A stretch of 64,000 nucleotides of DNA, taken from NCBI RefSeq assembly GCF_037940415.1, contig NZ_CP149798.1:7845001-7909000 (forward strand), read 5' to 3'. How positions within the stretch are numbered: the stretch's first letter is position 1; every line of letters begins with the position of its first letter. This DNA is from Streptomyces sp. f51 (GTDB taxonomy: Bacteria > Actinomycetota > Actinomycetes > Streptomycetales > Streptomycetaceae). Positions 1 to 7,738 of the stretch are shown in pieces. A program made the position numbers and the translations under genes. The notes under the pieces are model-generated. The model was not told the origin of the DNA and ran no database searches. It worked only from the letters and a program-made list of their open reading frames with translations.

Positions 1-432
1 TGGCCGGGCCTGGCACCGCCCATGCCGGCTGCGCCCGAAAGCCCGTCGCCCGAGGAGACAGCGTCGAACGTGCTGGGGTGGCTGGTCAAAAGGGGCCTGC
101 TGTACACGTGCCGTCTGGCGCTCGTTCCTGCCCGTCGCAGCAGCGATGCTCTGGCCTTGATCGGCTGGTCCGGAGGGGGATACCTGCCTCTGTTGTGTGC
201 GCTCGCGCGGAGCTGGGAGGACCGCTTTGGCGCACAGGTCGTGGCGGTGCTCGGCAGCGAGCTGTACGTCTCGGCCGCGAGACCTCCCGTTGAAGCAGAG
301 CACGCGAATCTGCTCGCTCTGGAGCACGTGCTGTCGACCGCGGACAACATCGTCGATGACCCGCCCACGCCGTTCCCCGAGTACGCGATGGACCTCCCGG
401 CACGGACCTTCTGGTCGTTCTGGTGGGACTGA
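1..432 (+). CDS. DUF4253 domain protein, 5' end outside window
   Basis: Function unknown. The C-terminal 90 residues have the DUF4253 pattern: a W-rich turn (IGWSGGG), a helix with SWEDRFGAQVV, a strand ending in LYVSAARPP, then EHANLLALEH and a terminal FWSFWWD. The frame is open from base 1. The first ATG is at 22 with no convincing Shine-Dalgarno, and DUF4253 proteins are normally longer at the N terminus, so the true start probably lies upstream of the window. Ends with TGA at 430-432. Confidence 0.7.
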   Translation, partial: WPGLAPPMPAAPESPSPEETASNVLGWLVKRGLLYTCRLALVPARRSSDALALIGWSGGGYLPLLCALARSWEDRFGAQVVAVLGSELYVSAARPPVEAEHANLLALEHVLSTADNIVDDPPTPFPEYAMDLPARTFWSFWWD

Positions 433-470
433 CCCCGGCGGACCAGCGTGCTTTGGACCGCGGTGCAGTC

Positions 471-977
471 TCAGCTGTCCGCCCCGGCTTCCCACTTGCG
501 TCGGCGCAGCACGTGGTCGCTGAAGAGGTGCCGGCTCCGGTCAAGCAGTTCACCCACCTCCGCGTCACCGCGCTGCGCGTCCGGCGACGGATGCCAGCGC
601 TGCACTGATTGCGCGGCCCAGGTGCGCAGCTTCATGTCCGGGTCCTCGAAGAGACCGACCGCCACCCGTAGCGCCACGATGCCGCCGCGCGCGTCGAGCA
701 GCCGGAATGCGCCGACGCGGACGTGCCGCGGCCGCTCCGAGCCGGTGCGCTCCAGTAGCCAGTTGGCGGGCAGTTCCTTGACCAAGGGCAGCAGGGCAGT
801 GGCGGTCTCGCGGATGACACCGGCGGCAGGGTCATCGAGGGGCGGCCGCAACTGCTTCGCATCCACGCAGTCCAGTGCCCGCAGCCCTGCCACCGCTCCG
901 GCCCGCACCCCAGCCGCCGGGTGCACGAGCAGCGGTCGCAACAGCCCGACGTCTGCTCGATTCCCGCACTCGGCCAG
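471..977 (-). pseudogene. HEAT-repeat protein, 5' end lost to an IS remnant
   Basis: The minus strand encodes about 168 residues of consecutive HEAT-like helical pairs (LLRPLLVHPAAGVRAGAVAGL, then LDDPAAGVIRETATALLPLV, then LFEDPDMKLRTWAAQSV). These are probably a protein-protein scaffold. Upstream the homology stops exactly where transposon sequence begins (977), and the only in-frame start (1019) lies inside transposon DNA. The gene has therefore lost its own promoter and N terminus. Products of this type are usually longer. I read it as the intact 3' portion of a broken gene. Confidence 0.6.
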
Positions 978-1223
978 CACGTGCGTATCTGGCGGTGCGA
1001 GGGCTGCGGTACTGAGCATGATCGTGACCTCAATGCGTCGCGTGTGATCCTCGCCGCCGGGCAGGCGGAGAGGCTAAACGCCCCTGGAGGGCCGGTCAGT
1101 CCCGGAGTGGAAATCCCACGCCGGGCACGGCTCGTTGAACGGGGAACCCATCCGAAGGCCCAGCCGGTCACCACCGGCAGCCAGGCGGGAATCCCCGCCC
1201 TTTAGGGCGGGGAGGATGTCAAT
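977..1223 (+). mobile_element. 3' remnant of a TnpB-type (IS200/IS605-like) element
   Basis: Nearly identical to 36896-37142, the 3' end of the complete element in this window. It encodes the last 80 or so residues of TnpB, including the second zinc CxxC pair (CEGCG) and the third RuvC acidic motif (HDRDLNAS). It then carries the right-end hairpin (atccccgcc / ggcgggga type) and the terminal GATGTCAAT. The left end and most of tnpB are absent. The junction at 977 truncates the adjacent HEAT-repeat gene. Confidence 0.85.
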
Positions 1224-1392
1224 CCGAGGCGCAGACACGTCCCCTGACACCCGAGCCGGCGGTCCAGGCTTCACCGACATCAAGGGCCCCGAGTTCGACC
1301 TGTGGATCCAGAACAGCTGCGAGCCCCGTTTGACGGCATTGCGACAGCGCTTCAGCCAGCGAGTGAGCACGTGAGTTGGCGAGCCGAGTCCT

Positions 1393-1869
1393 TCAGGTGG
1401 CGAACCCTCGGAAGGTTCCTTGGAAGTCCTCCATGGCGGCTTCTTTGAAGTCGCTGAAGGACATGTTGGCGATCATCAGGTTCGCATGCATCTCGTGGAC
1501 GCCGGCAGAGACGGTACGGAACTCGCCGCCTTCCGCCTCGAACTCCTCGTCGCTGTCGCACTCTTCCCTGGTCAGGGCAGCCACTGCCAGCAACGTGGTG
1601 GGGCCATCCTGCATGGAGTCGTGGTCGGCGAGGAACACCACGCTCAGTTCCTCGTCGGTAGACGCCGCGGAGAGCATCTGAGCGGAGGTGCATCCCGCCC
1701 ACTGCGGATCGTCAGCGATGTGGACGTACGGCTCGTAGTCTCCATCACCCCAGGGCCTCAGCAGTTCCTCTTTCACCGCAGCCCAGGCCTGTTCGTCGCC
1801 GTAGTCGGTCCTGATGATCAGCGCAGCGTCCCGATCGCGCTCCGCCAGCCACTCCATACGCTCGCTCAT
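1393..1869 (-). CDS. DUF6924-like acidic protein
   Basis: A 158-residue acidic soluble protein. The N-terminal LIIRTDYGDEQAWAAV resembles the start of DUF6924 proteins of streptomycetes (LIRTDF..D..AW), which have no known function. A central strand (LSVVFLADHDSM) and a C-terminal EMHANLMIANMSFSDF segment complete the fold. I chose the ATG at 1869 (MSERMEW); an ATG five codons upstream is possible. No partner gene is adjacent: a large palindrome lies upstream and IS debris downstream. Confidence 0.6.
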   Translation of the reverse strand: MSERMEWLAERDRDAALIIRTDYGDEQAWAAVKEELLRPWGDGDYEPYVHIADDPQWAGCTSAQMLSAASTDEELSVVFLADHDSMQDGPTTLLAVAALTREECDSDEEFEAEGGEFRTVSAGVHEMHANLMIANMSFSDFKEAAMEDFQGTFRGFAT

Positions 1870-1947
1870 GATCGGCCCACCCATCCGCGCAGGCCACAGC
1901 CCGCGTATTTGGTAGGCAGGCTACGCGAGACCGCTGACACAGCCGTG

Positions 1948-1984
1948 AGCGGTTCAGTCGGCGAAGCTCGCCGACTGAACCGCT
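1948..1984. terminator. Perfect 17-bp palindrome, terminator-like
   Basis: AGCGGTTCAGTCGGCGA, loop AGC, then the exact reverse complement. It stands between the DUF6924 gene start and the next small gene. No T-tract follows on either strand, so it could be an intrinsic-like transcription barrier or a protein-binding palindrome. Confidence 0.5.
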
Positions 1985-2174
1985 CGGTTACAGGAGATCG
2001 TGCCGTCGGCCACGCTCGCCTACGATCTGGGCGGCGGCGCCTCCTGCTCGTCTCCGGTAGGGCGGGAAATCAGCTTCGGCCGTGTCCGGCAGATCCTGGC
2101 GGTGTGGGAGGCCGCGGGCCGAAGCAGTCGGCAAACGGACAGACTTCGCAGTGCCCAGAGACGAAGGAGCGGCC

Positions 2175-2390
2175 ATGCCGCAGAGGCTGGAACCCGTCGG
2201 TCAGCCGGAATACCTGACCGAGAAGCAGTGGATCGACCTCGCCTTCGCGGTGATGCGCGGCGTGGTCGACGGGTGCAGGACGGCGGAACTCGGACTGGAT
2301 CCGGCTCTGCTCTCGGACCTGGGCACGGCTGCGGTGAACGGACTCCGGGCCCACTTGGACCAGGTGATGGCGGAGCCGCGAGATGGATGA
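2175..2390 (+). CDS. Small hypothetical protein
   Basis: A 71-residue protein of unknown function. The start at 2175 is fixed by AAGGAG seven bases upstream. The sequence is a predicted all-helical acidic protein (EKQWIDLAFAVMRGVVDG, then LDPALLSDLGTAAVNGLRAHLDQV). It has no membrane segment or recognised domain. It overlaps nothing, and decayed minus-strand DNA follows. Confidence 0.5.
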   Translation: MPQRLEPVGQPEYLTEKQWIDLAFAVMRGVVDGCRTAELGLDPALLSDLGTAAVNGLRAHLDQVMAEPRDG

Positions 2391-2429
2391 CCCGGTGTGG
2401 TCGTACGCAGAGCAGCTCGACGAGGACGA

Positions 2430-2760
2430 GCGTCGCGCGCCTGGGTGACGGGGTCGATGACCGGCCAGTTGTCCTCGGTGGGCGGGCCGAACACGGTGGC
2501 ATGGCTGTCCGCACCGCCGCCGGAGCCGTCGCGGGTGTACTTGCCGAGGTGTAACTCCAGCAGGCTGTACTCCAGATGCCGGGCGGTGACCAGTGCCAGC
2601 TGCGGAAGGGGGCGAGGGTCTGCGCCTGCGCGGCCGGCCACGCCGGGATGTCCGAGAAGGCGCAGGGCGGGTCTGCTGGTGACCACTTGGCGAACGCGTG
2701 GAAGTGCGCCTGCCGGACGCAACCCGGCTCCGCAAAGGTCTGCAGCGCGGGCAGCGCCAC
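2430..2760 (-). pseudogene. Frameshifted gene fragment of unknown family
   Basis: Two minus-strand frames carry protein-like sequence that only makes sense joined. The first (2760 to about 2600) reads RQAHFHAFAKWSPADPP. The second (about 2600 to 2430) reads HLEYSLLELHLGKYTRDG and FGPPTEDNWPVIDPVTQ. A single frameshift near 2600 would join them. The upstream end abuts the duplicated sigma-gene segment (junction about 2770), so the fragment has probably also lost its 5' end. Family not recognised. Confidence 0.35.
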
Positions 2761-2782
2761 GAGTGCCGTGCGAACGAGATGC

Positions 2783-3287
2783 TCAGTTGGTGGTGAGCAT
2801 GCCTTCGCGGAGTTTGGCGAGGGTGCGGCCCAGGAGGCGGGAGACGTGCATCTGGGAGATGCCGAGGTGTTCGCCGATCTGGGCCTGGGTGAGTTCGTCG
2901 ACGAACCGCATGTGGATGATGCGGCGTTCGCGGTCGTCGAGCTGGGCGATCAGCGGGGCGAGTGCGTGGAAGTCCTCCACCAGTTCGAGGGCGTTGTCGT
3001 CCACCCCGATGAATTCGGCCAGTGCGGTTTCGCCGTCCTCGCTGGAGGTGATGGCGGCATCGAGGGAGGTTGACGTGTAGCCGTTGGAGGCCTTGCGGGC
3101 CTCGATGACGTCCTTCTCCGACAGCGACATCAGCTGGGCCAGTTCATGGGTGGTGGGTGTGCGCCCGAGCCGGCTGCGGAGTTCTTCGGTTGCTTTGGCG
3201 AGCTGGACGCGGGCTTCCTGGAGGCGGCGGGGTACGTGGACGGCCCAGGAGGTGTCGCGGAAGAAGCGCTTGATCTCACCCACGATG
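2783..3287 (-). pseudogene. Stress sigma factor (SigB/SigF family), 5'-truncated copy
   Basis: Encodes the last 168 residues of the sigma factor at 8862-9701. Regions 3 and 4 are present (HVPRRLQEARVQL; the region 4 helix-turn-helix LTQAQIGEHLGISQMHVSRLL). The N-terminal 111 residues, covering most of region 2 with its core-binding and -10 contacts, are gone together with the promoter. A frame stays open upstream through the terminator hairpin, but it has no plausible initiation signal. Not expected to function as a sigma factor. Confidence 0.9.
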
Positions 3288-3298
3288 CAGGGCGCACG

Positions 3299-3341
3299 AG
3301 AAGTGGGGCCGCCCGGAGAGTCTCCGGGCGGCCCCACTTCT
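3299..3341. terminator. 21-bp perfect inverted repeat
   Basis: Two 21-bp arms, starting AGAAGTGGGGCCGCCC, are separated by one base. It lies just downstream (minus strand) of the PRC-barrel stop codon at 3357 and serves as its likely terminator. Copy 2 has a version with mismatches at 9857-9899. Confidence 0.7.
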
Positions 3342-3356
3342 GGGCTGTGCTCGATG

Positions 3357-3710
3357 TCAGATACCGCGCCGGGTCTGGTAGTAGCTGCCGATCTGCTCGT
3401 GGTACCCGGCGTCGCCGACGTGCTTGTCCTTGTCGAACTCGGGGGAGTCCTTGATCTGGTCCTTGGTGAGGGCGACGTAGATCTTCCGCTCGGCCTGGTC
3501 GACCGACTGCACGGTCCCGGCCGGCAGCAGCACGTGCTTGCCGAAGATCCATACGCCGGTGTCGACGACGAGGTAGGCGGAGTTGACGTCGTCCGAGTGC
3601 TTGTCGACCTTGCCGATGCTGCCGTCGGTGGCCTCGACCTTGTATCCGGTCAGGTCGGTGCCCGCGGTGTGGCCGGTGGTCGGCTGGTAGCCCCAGATGT
3701 TGTCACTCAT
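3357..3710 (-). CDS. PRC-barrel domain protein
   Basis: A 117-residue soluble protein. A PRC-barrel spans about residues 20-85 (TDLTGYKVEATDGSIGKVD, then SAYLVVDTGVWIFGKHVLLPAGTVQSVD). The tail is charged and ends in an IGSYYQTRRGI-type sequence. PRC-barrel proteins act in RNA processing, photosynthetic assembly or, in streptomycetes, as stress-associated small proteins of unknown mechanism. The start at 3710 follows AAGGGAG. It belongs to the duplicated stress segment with csbD. Its counterpart at 9915-10056 is destroyed, so this is the only intact copy here. Confidence 0.8.
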   Translation of the reverse strand: MSDNIWGYQPTTGHTAGTDLTGYKVEATDGSIGKVDKHSDDVNSAYLVVDTGVWIFGKHVLLPAGTVQSVDQAERKIYVALTKDQIKDSPEFDKDKHVGDAGYHEQIGSYYQTRRGI

Positions 3711-3994
3711 AAAGAACGGCTCCCTTGTCGAGATTGATTGCTCCTGCCGCAGCAGAACTGCGGTTTGTGTAGGCGTCATCGAATGCGGTGACGCCTTCTC
3801 GGAAAGCCGGGTTCCCCTGCTTCCGGTCCCCACACATTCACGTTCACGTCGAATGCGGATGGCCGGAGGCGCCGTGCTGGAGGCCATGGTTCCCGGCGTC
3901 ACGGCCACCCCCGGCCATGAGCCCCTGGTACCCCGTATCTGCGCAATCACCACTTTCATCCCTCCAGTGACAGGAAGGCGGGAAGGCAGGAAAA

Positions 3995-4032
3995 CGGGTG
4001 GGGCCCGACGCCGTCGCGTCGGGCCCCACCCG
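3995..4032 (-). terminator. Intrinsic terminator of the hydrophobic-protein gene, copy 1
   Basis: A 16-bp perfect stem (CGGGTGGGGCCCGACG and its complement) with a 6-base loop. On the minus strand the stem is followed by TTTT, a classical intrinsic terminator for the gene ending at 4057. The same structure occurs at 10195-10232. Confidence 0.8.
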
Positions 4033-4056
4033 TGTCAGTGGGCTGTTCTGGTCCGT

Positions 4057-4227
4057 TTACCAGCGGTACCAGCGGCCGCGCTTGCCGCCGTTTGCCGCGG
4101 GCCGGATCACGAAGCCGAGGACCCACACCACCAGAACGATGACGGCGATCCACCACAGGGCCTTCAGTGCGAAACCGGCACCGAAGAGGATCAGGGCGAG
4201 CAGAAGGACAAGAAGAACAGGAACCAT
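4057..4227 (-). CDS. Small hydrophobic membrane protein, copy 1
   Basis: A 56-residue protein of two closely spaced membrane helices (VLLVLLLALILFGAGFA and WWIAVIVLVVWVLGFVI) with a basic, aromatic tail (GGKRGRWYRW). It corresponds to the short 'hydrophobic protein' family of streptomycetes, whose function is unknown. The start at 4227 is set by GGAGG nine bases upstream; upstream in-frame starts lack a ribosome site. It is divergent from csbD within the duplicated stress segment, and the protein is identical to that at 10257-10427. Confidence 0.75.
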   Translation of the reverse strand: MVPVLLVLLLALILFGAGFALKALWWIAVIVLVVWVLGFVIRPAANGGKRGRWYRW

Positions 4228-4340
4228 GGTTATCAACCTCCGAGCCCTCATGTGCCCTGCGGATCGATCTCCACTCCCACGGATCCAATTCAACTTTGGA
4301 ACACCCTGCTTATGGAGAAGCCCGTGGTGCAACGTTTCCG

Positions 4341-4364
4341 GTTTAGCGGTGGTGTCTGGGGTGA
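4341..4364 (+). promoter_or_regulatory. Candidate stress-sigma promoter of csbD, copy 1
   Basis: GTTT, 14 bases, GGGTGA. This fits the streptomycete SigB-type pattern GNNT-N14-16-GGGTAY except at the last bases. It is conserved in copy 2 (10540-10563), although the sequence just upstream differs between copies. The predicted transcript starts about 40 bases before the csbD start codon. Confidence 0.45.
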
Positions 4365-4409
4365 GACGGGGTGCGAACCTCTTTCGAGTGAGACAGGGAG
4401 TGAGTGGTT

Positions 4410-4586
4410 GTGGCTGCGGACGAGAAGGCTCAGGCCAAGGGCGAGCAGGCCGAGGGCAAGGTCAAGAAGGTCGTCGGCGGAGCGGTCGGCAACGAGTCCC
4501 TGAAGGCCAAGGGTCAGGCCGAGGAGTCCAAGGGTGACCTGCGCGCGGCCAAGGAGAAGGCCAAGGACGCCATCAAGCCCAAGTAG
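4410..4586 (+). CDS. csbD: CsbD-family general stress protein, copy 1
   Basis: A 58-residue, highly charged CsbD protein (GEQAEGKVKKVVGGAVGNESL, AEESKGDLRAAKEKAKD). CsbD is a sigma-B regulon member in Bacillus and common in actinobacterial stress regulons. Its biochemical role is unknown. GTG at 4410 is preferred over GTG at 4404 because the GGGAG ribosome site lies 9 bases upstream of the former. Followed by a terminator hairpin. Paralogue at 10609-10785. Confidence 0.85.
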   Translation: MAADEKAQAKGEQAEGKVKKVVGGAVGNESLKAKGQAEESKGDLRAAKEKAKDAIKPK

Positions 4587-4600
4587 GCACATCGCTCCTG

Positions 4601-4628
4601 ATCCCGGCAGCCGGCCGGCTGCCGGGAT
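4601..4628. terminator. Terminator hairpin after csbD, copy 1
   Basis: Perfect palindrome ATCCCGGCAGCC, GGCC, GGCTGCCGGGAT, 14 bases after the csbD stop codon. Confidence 0.7.
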
Positions 4629-4879
4629 TCGCGCTGTCCGGCCCCGCATCCCTCTGCACCGCCCACCGAGGGCGCTCTCGCCGGAAGTGCTCCCACCGCC
4701 CCGGGTTCCATGGGGAGCGGGTTGTTCGTCCTTCGTGAGTCGCTGCGCCCTTCGCCGCCGAGTCGTGTGCCGCCGTCCTGGGGTCGGAGGTGATGCAGAA
4801 GCCGCTGGGCCCCGCCCTCCGCATGAGGCACGGTGTGGGCAGGGGGTCGTCCGGAAAATCCGGGTGCAGATTCGAGCTG

Positions 4880-5275
4880 TCAGTTGGCGGTTTTGTTCGC
4901 GTGAACCAGCCACCGCCAGCGTCGGCGCTCTGTGACAAGGGTGCCGATGGCCAGCAGGGTGGCGGGGAGCGCCGCCCAGACGGGCCAGGCCAGCCACGCG
5001 GAGACCACTGCCGCGGCGAGTTGGAGCAGTACGAGCAGGATCGTGGCCCAGCCCGGCACCGCGATGATCACGTTGGCCTTGTCCCCCCGGGTGGAGAAGA
5101 GGGTGGGAAGGCCTATCAAGGCTACAACGGACGCGGCGGCAAGCAGCCACGAGTAGCCGGCCAGGGCCCAGGGGGTGGCCACCCACGCGATGAGCTCCGT
5201 CGCGAAGCGCAGGGCGGACGCGGCGCGGTCATCCGGTCGTCCCGAGGTCGTTTCTCCACCAGCAACATCGGCCAC
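4880..5275 (-). CDS. YrdB-family (DUF2568) membrane protein
   Basis: A 131-residue integral membrane protein with four predicted helices. The first is around FATELIAWVATPWALAGY, followed by WLLAAASVVALIGLPTLF, VPGWATILLVLLQLAAAVVSAWL and a last segment VWAALPATLLAIGTLV. The spacing and the short loop FSTRGDK match DUF2568/YrdB proteins of unknown function. The C terminus is basic and cytosolic. It is monocistronic by position. Confidence 0.75.
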   Translation of the reverse strand: MADVAGGETTSGRPDDRAASALRFATELIAWVATPWALAGYSWLLAAASVVALIGLPTLFSTRGDKANVIIAVPGWATILLVLLQLAAAVVSAWLAWPVWAALPATLLAIGTLVTERRRWRWLVHANKTAN

Positions 5276-5359
5276 CTGCGGACGATCTCACGGCGCCCGG
5301 CCGACTGTCAGGGGGTTGACGGCTTGAGCCGGCGGCCAGGGCGGCGGCCTCACTTCTCC

Positions 5360-6451
5360 TCACGTGCAGGTCACGTGCATCCCGCCCTCGGCCAGGACTT
5401 CGAGCACCAGGGCGACCAGGTCGTACTGCTCGCCCTCCGGCGCCAGGAGGCGGGACAGGTGCTCGCGCGCGGTCGCGGCGTCCCGCCAGAGCAGCGTTGC
5501 GGGGGAGGTGCAGCCGAAGTTGCCGCGCAGACAGTCCACGAGGGCGTCCAGGCAGCCGCCGAAGTAGCCGCCCGGCCCGTTGACGGCCTCGCCGAGTGCC
5601 AGGTAGAGGCCCGGTTCGTCGGTGATGTGCCGGCCGTCCAGCTCGTACGCGGCTCCGGCGGGCCGGTCCTGGTGTCTGATCCGGCAGCCCCGCTCCCGGA
5701 CGAGATCGAGCCAGGCCCCGCGCTGCCGGGTCTCGAGCTCGGCCCAGCCGCCAGGGGCCTCCGGCGGCCCGGCGAACCAGCGCTCCCAGACGGGCCGGGC
5801 GTGCCCCGGTACGGGTGCGAGCTCTGTGCCAAGTTCCAGATCGATGAGGTCCGTCCCGCAGGAGGACGGGCGCCACGTGCGGACCTTGGGCCGCAGCAAC
5901 CGGTCGGTGAGCGGCTCGCCGCTGTCGTCCCGTATCTCCAGCCACGCCTCCTCCAGATCCAGCGCGCGACGGGTGCCCGTCGCCAGTGCCCGCCGTAGCC
6001 GATCCCCCGGGGCGAGCCCCCGCAGGACGAGCGGGGGCGATGCGTCCTCGGGCGCCAGGAGGCGGGCGAACTCCCGGCAGGAGCCCAGCCACCGGTACCC
6101 GTCGTGCAGCCGGACAGGAGCCCGGTGCCCCTCGGGCGGCCCCAGGCACTCGTCCACACCCGTGAGCACGAGACCGTCCGTCCCCGGGGACCGTCCAAGG
6201 CTCTCCGCATCCTCCAGCAGCCAGGCATCGAGCGTCCTGTCCTCCGGCACCAGCCACACCCGGCTGCCGACCCAGCCACGCACCTCGGCCTCGTCCGGAA
6301 CCCAGCCGAACAGTTCGTACGTCCCGCGCCGGGGTTCCCTGAACAGTCCCTCCACCTCGGCACAGACACCCCAGACCCTGCCGCTTTCCGAGTCCGTCAG
6401 CGTGTACCGTCCCTGCCCGCGATGTTCGTCCACCTGCACGGTGGGAATCAT
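5360..6451 (-). CDS. Large protein with C-terminal barstar-like domain
   Basis: A 363-residue soluble protein. The last 90 residues form a barstar-like unit: YELDGRHITDEPGLYLALGEAV, then GGYFGGCLDALVDCLRGNFG, a pattern typical of barnase-inhibitor relatives. The N-terminal 260 residues (FGWVPDEAEVRGWVGSRVWLV and similar) form an acidic region that often precedes barstar domains in Streptomyces and has no assigned function. The start at 6451 gives a compact N terminus (MIPTVQVDEHRGQ). No barnase-like ribonuclease gene is adjacent, so its partner is unknown. Confidence 0.65.
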   Translation of the reverse strand: MIPTVQVDEHRGQGRYTLTDSESGRVWGVCAEVEGLFREPRRGTYELFGWVPDEAEVRGWVGSRVWLVPEDRTLDAWLLEDAESLGRSPGTDGLVLTGVDECLGPPEGHRAPVRLHDGYRWLGSCREFARLLAPEDASPPLVLRGLAPGDRLRRALATGTRRALDLEEAWLEIRDDSGEPLTDRLLRPKVRTWRPSSCGTDLIDLELGTELAPVPGHARPVWERWFAGPPEAPGGWAELETRQRGAWLDLVRERGCRIRHQDRPAGAAYELDGRHITDEPGLYLALGEAVNGPGGYFGGCLDALVDCLRGNFGCTSPATLLWRDAATAREHLSRLLAPEGEQYDLVALVLEVLAEGGMHVTCT

Positions 6452-6510
6452 GCCCAGGCCAGACGCGGCCCGTGAAGCCGTTTTCGCGGTCGGTCGGGGT
6501 GAAAGGAAGC

Positions 6511-6830
6511 AGGCACGTCCGGGCGGTCGCTCAGCCGTCCGTCCTGGAGCGAGCGCATGCCACCCATGTCGCGAACGATGGTCTATGCACCGACCCGCAC
6601 GAGCCGGCGTTGCTCTGGCCGCGGCCCTGGTCACCGCTCTTGCCGTTTCCGGCAACTCCACATCACACGGCGATGATCAAGCAGGACCAGGATCACCGGC
6701 GTCCTCGACGCACGGCGGAAGAAGAAGACCACGGACCCCGCCGGAAAGGTCCCTTCCGAACGCAACGGCACCGGCAGTCCCGCTGACGGTGCGCCGGGGC
6801 GAAGCGACAGCCACACTTCTGACAGCTCCG
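6511..6830 (+). pseudogene. Collapsed copy of the Ser/Thr kinase gene
   Basis: Bases 6511-6600 match 15328-15415, just upstream of the intact kinase. Bases 6600-6830 match the kinase 3' part around 16510-16740, which encodes its membrane helix (ALVTALAV) and Pro/Arg-rich tail. About 1.1 kb containing the catalytic domain is missing. A one-base deletion (gatcaagcagg here, gatcaaagcagg in the intact gene) also shifts the frame after the membrane helix. This is a degraded paralogue, not a gene. Confidence 0.75.
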
Positions 6831-7032
6831 TGCGAGGCGGAGACCGCGGCCACGAGGCCCAGGCCCGGCGTCCTGCTTCTCGCCCTGCTCGGAACCGGAG
6901 CGCTCAAAGCGTGACCCTTGACTGAAGCCCGTAGGGCACCCGTGCGCCACGCCGTACGCAACCGTCCCTGCACGCCCACCGCCCAATACCTGAAACTGGA
7001 ATACGGAGACCACTGCCCGGAGGACACCACAC

Positions 7033-7662
7033 ATGCACGCGATCACCGACTGGCTCGGCGGGCTGTCCGGTCCGCTGGTCTACGCGGTCGTCGGCGCCCT
7101 GGTGTTCGCGGAGGACGCGCTCTTCTTCGGCTTCGTCCTGCCCGGTGAAACGGCCGTCGTCCTGGGCGGCGTACTCGCCAGCCAGGGTCAGGTCTCGGTC
7201 TACTGGCTGGCGCTGACCGTCGTCCTCGCCGCAATCGCAGGGGACACCGTGGGCTACGAGGTGGGTCACCACTTCGGCCCGAGGATCTTGACGACCCGAC
7301 CGCTACGCCGCCACACGCCACGGATCGAGAAAGCCCAGGACTTCATCCGGCGCCGCGGCCCCGAAGCCGTGTTCCTCGGCCGTTTCATCGCCTTCTTCCG
7401 GGCCATGATGCCTGCGCTCGCCGGTATTTCCCGCATGCCCTACCGCCGCTTCCTCCTCTTCAACGCACTCGGCGGCCTGGTGTGGGGAGTCGGCTTCACC
7501 CTGCTCGGCTACTTCGCAGGTTCCGCCTATCAACGAGTCGAGGCCGTCGCCGGGCGTGTTGTCGCGATCGTCATCGCGGTGATCGTGGTGGGCGGACTCG
7601 TCACGTGGCACGTGCGACGCCGCCGGGAGGCAGACGGGCGAGGCCCGGACCGGAACGCCTGA
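7033..7662 (+). CDS. DedA-family membrane protein
   Basis: A 209-residue DedA/SNARE-associated integral membrane protein. Family members support lipid flippase-like activity and membrane homeostasis. The signature stretches are visible: FAEDALFFGFVLPGETAVVLGG near the N terminus, GDTVGYEVGHHFG, and the FLGRFIAFFRAMMPALAG motif with its conserved arginine. A last helix (VVAIVIAVIVVGGLVTW) is followed by a basic tail. The start at 7033 follows GGAGG. No operon partner. Confidence 0.85.
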   Translation: MHAITDWLGGLSGPLVYAVVGALVFAEDALFFGFVLPGETAVVLGGVLASQGQVSVYWLALTVVLAAIAGDTVGYEVGHHFGPRILTTRPLRRHTPRIEKAQDFIRRRGPEAVFLGRFIAFFRAMMPALAGISRMPYRRFLLFNALGGLVWGVGFTLLGYFAGSAYQRVEAVAGRVVAIVIAVIVVGGLVTWHVRRRREADGRGPDRNA

Positions 7663-7738
7663 GGCCCGATCCCCGCGGTACGTGCATAGAGGTCCTGACA
7701 AAGTTGGACGCGGTGACGCGTCACCGGCCGGCGGACTG

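Larger units (their letters stand above)
2770..4665. repeat. Duplicated stress segment, copy 1
   Basis: Direct repeat of 8849-10868. Block 2770-3287 matches 8849-9366 with no difference that I could see. From 3294 onwards the match resumes about 479 bp further along copy 2, so copy 1 lacks the 5' part and promoter of the sigma gene. The match continues through the PRC-barrel region (with copy 2 deletions), the hydrophobic-protein gene and csbD, and fades after about 4665. Local divergence is concentrated at 4290-4340. Confidence 0.9.
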
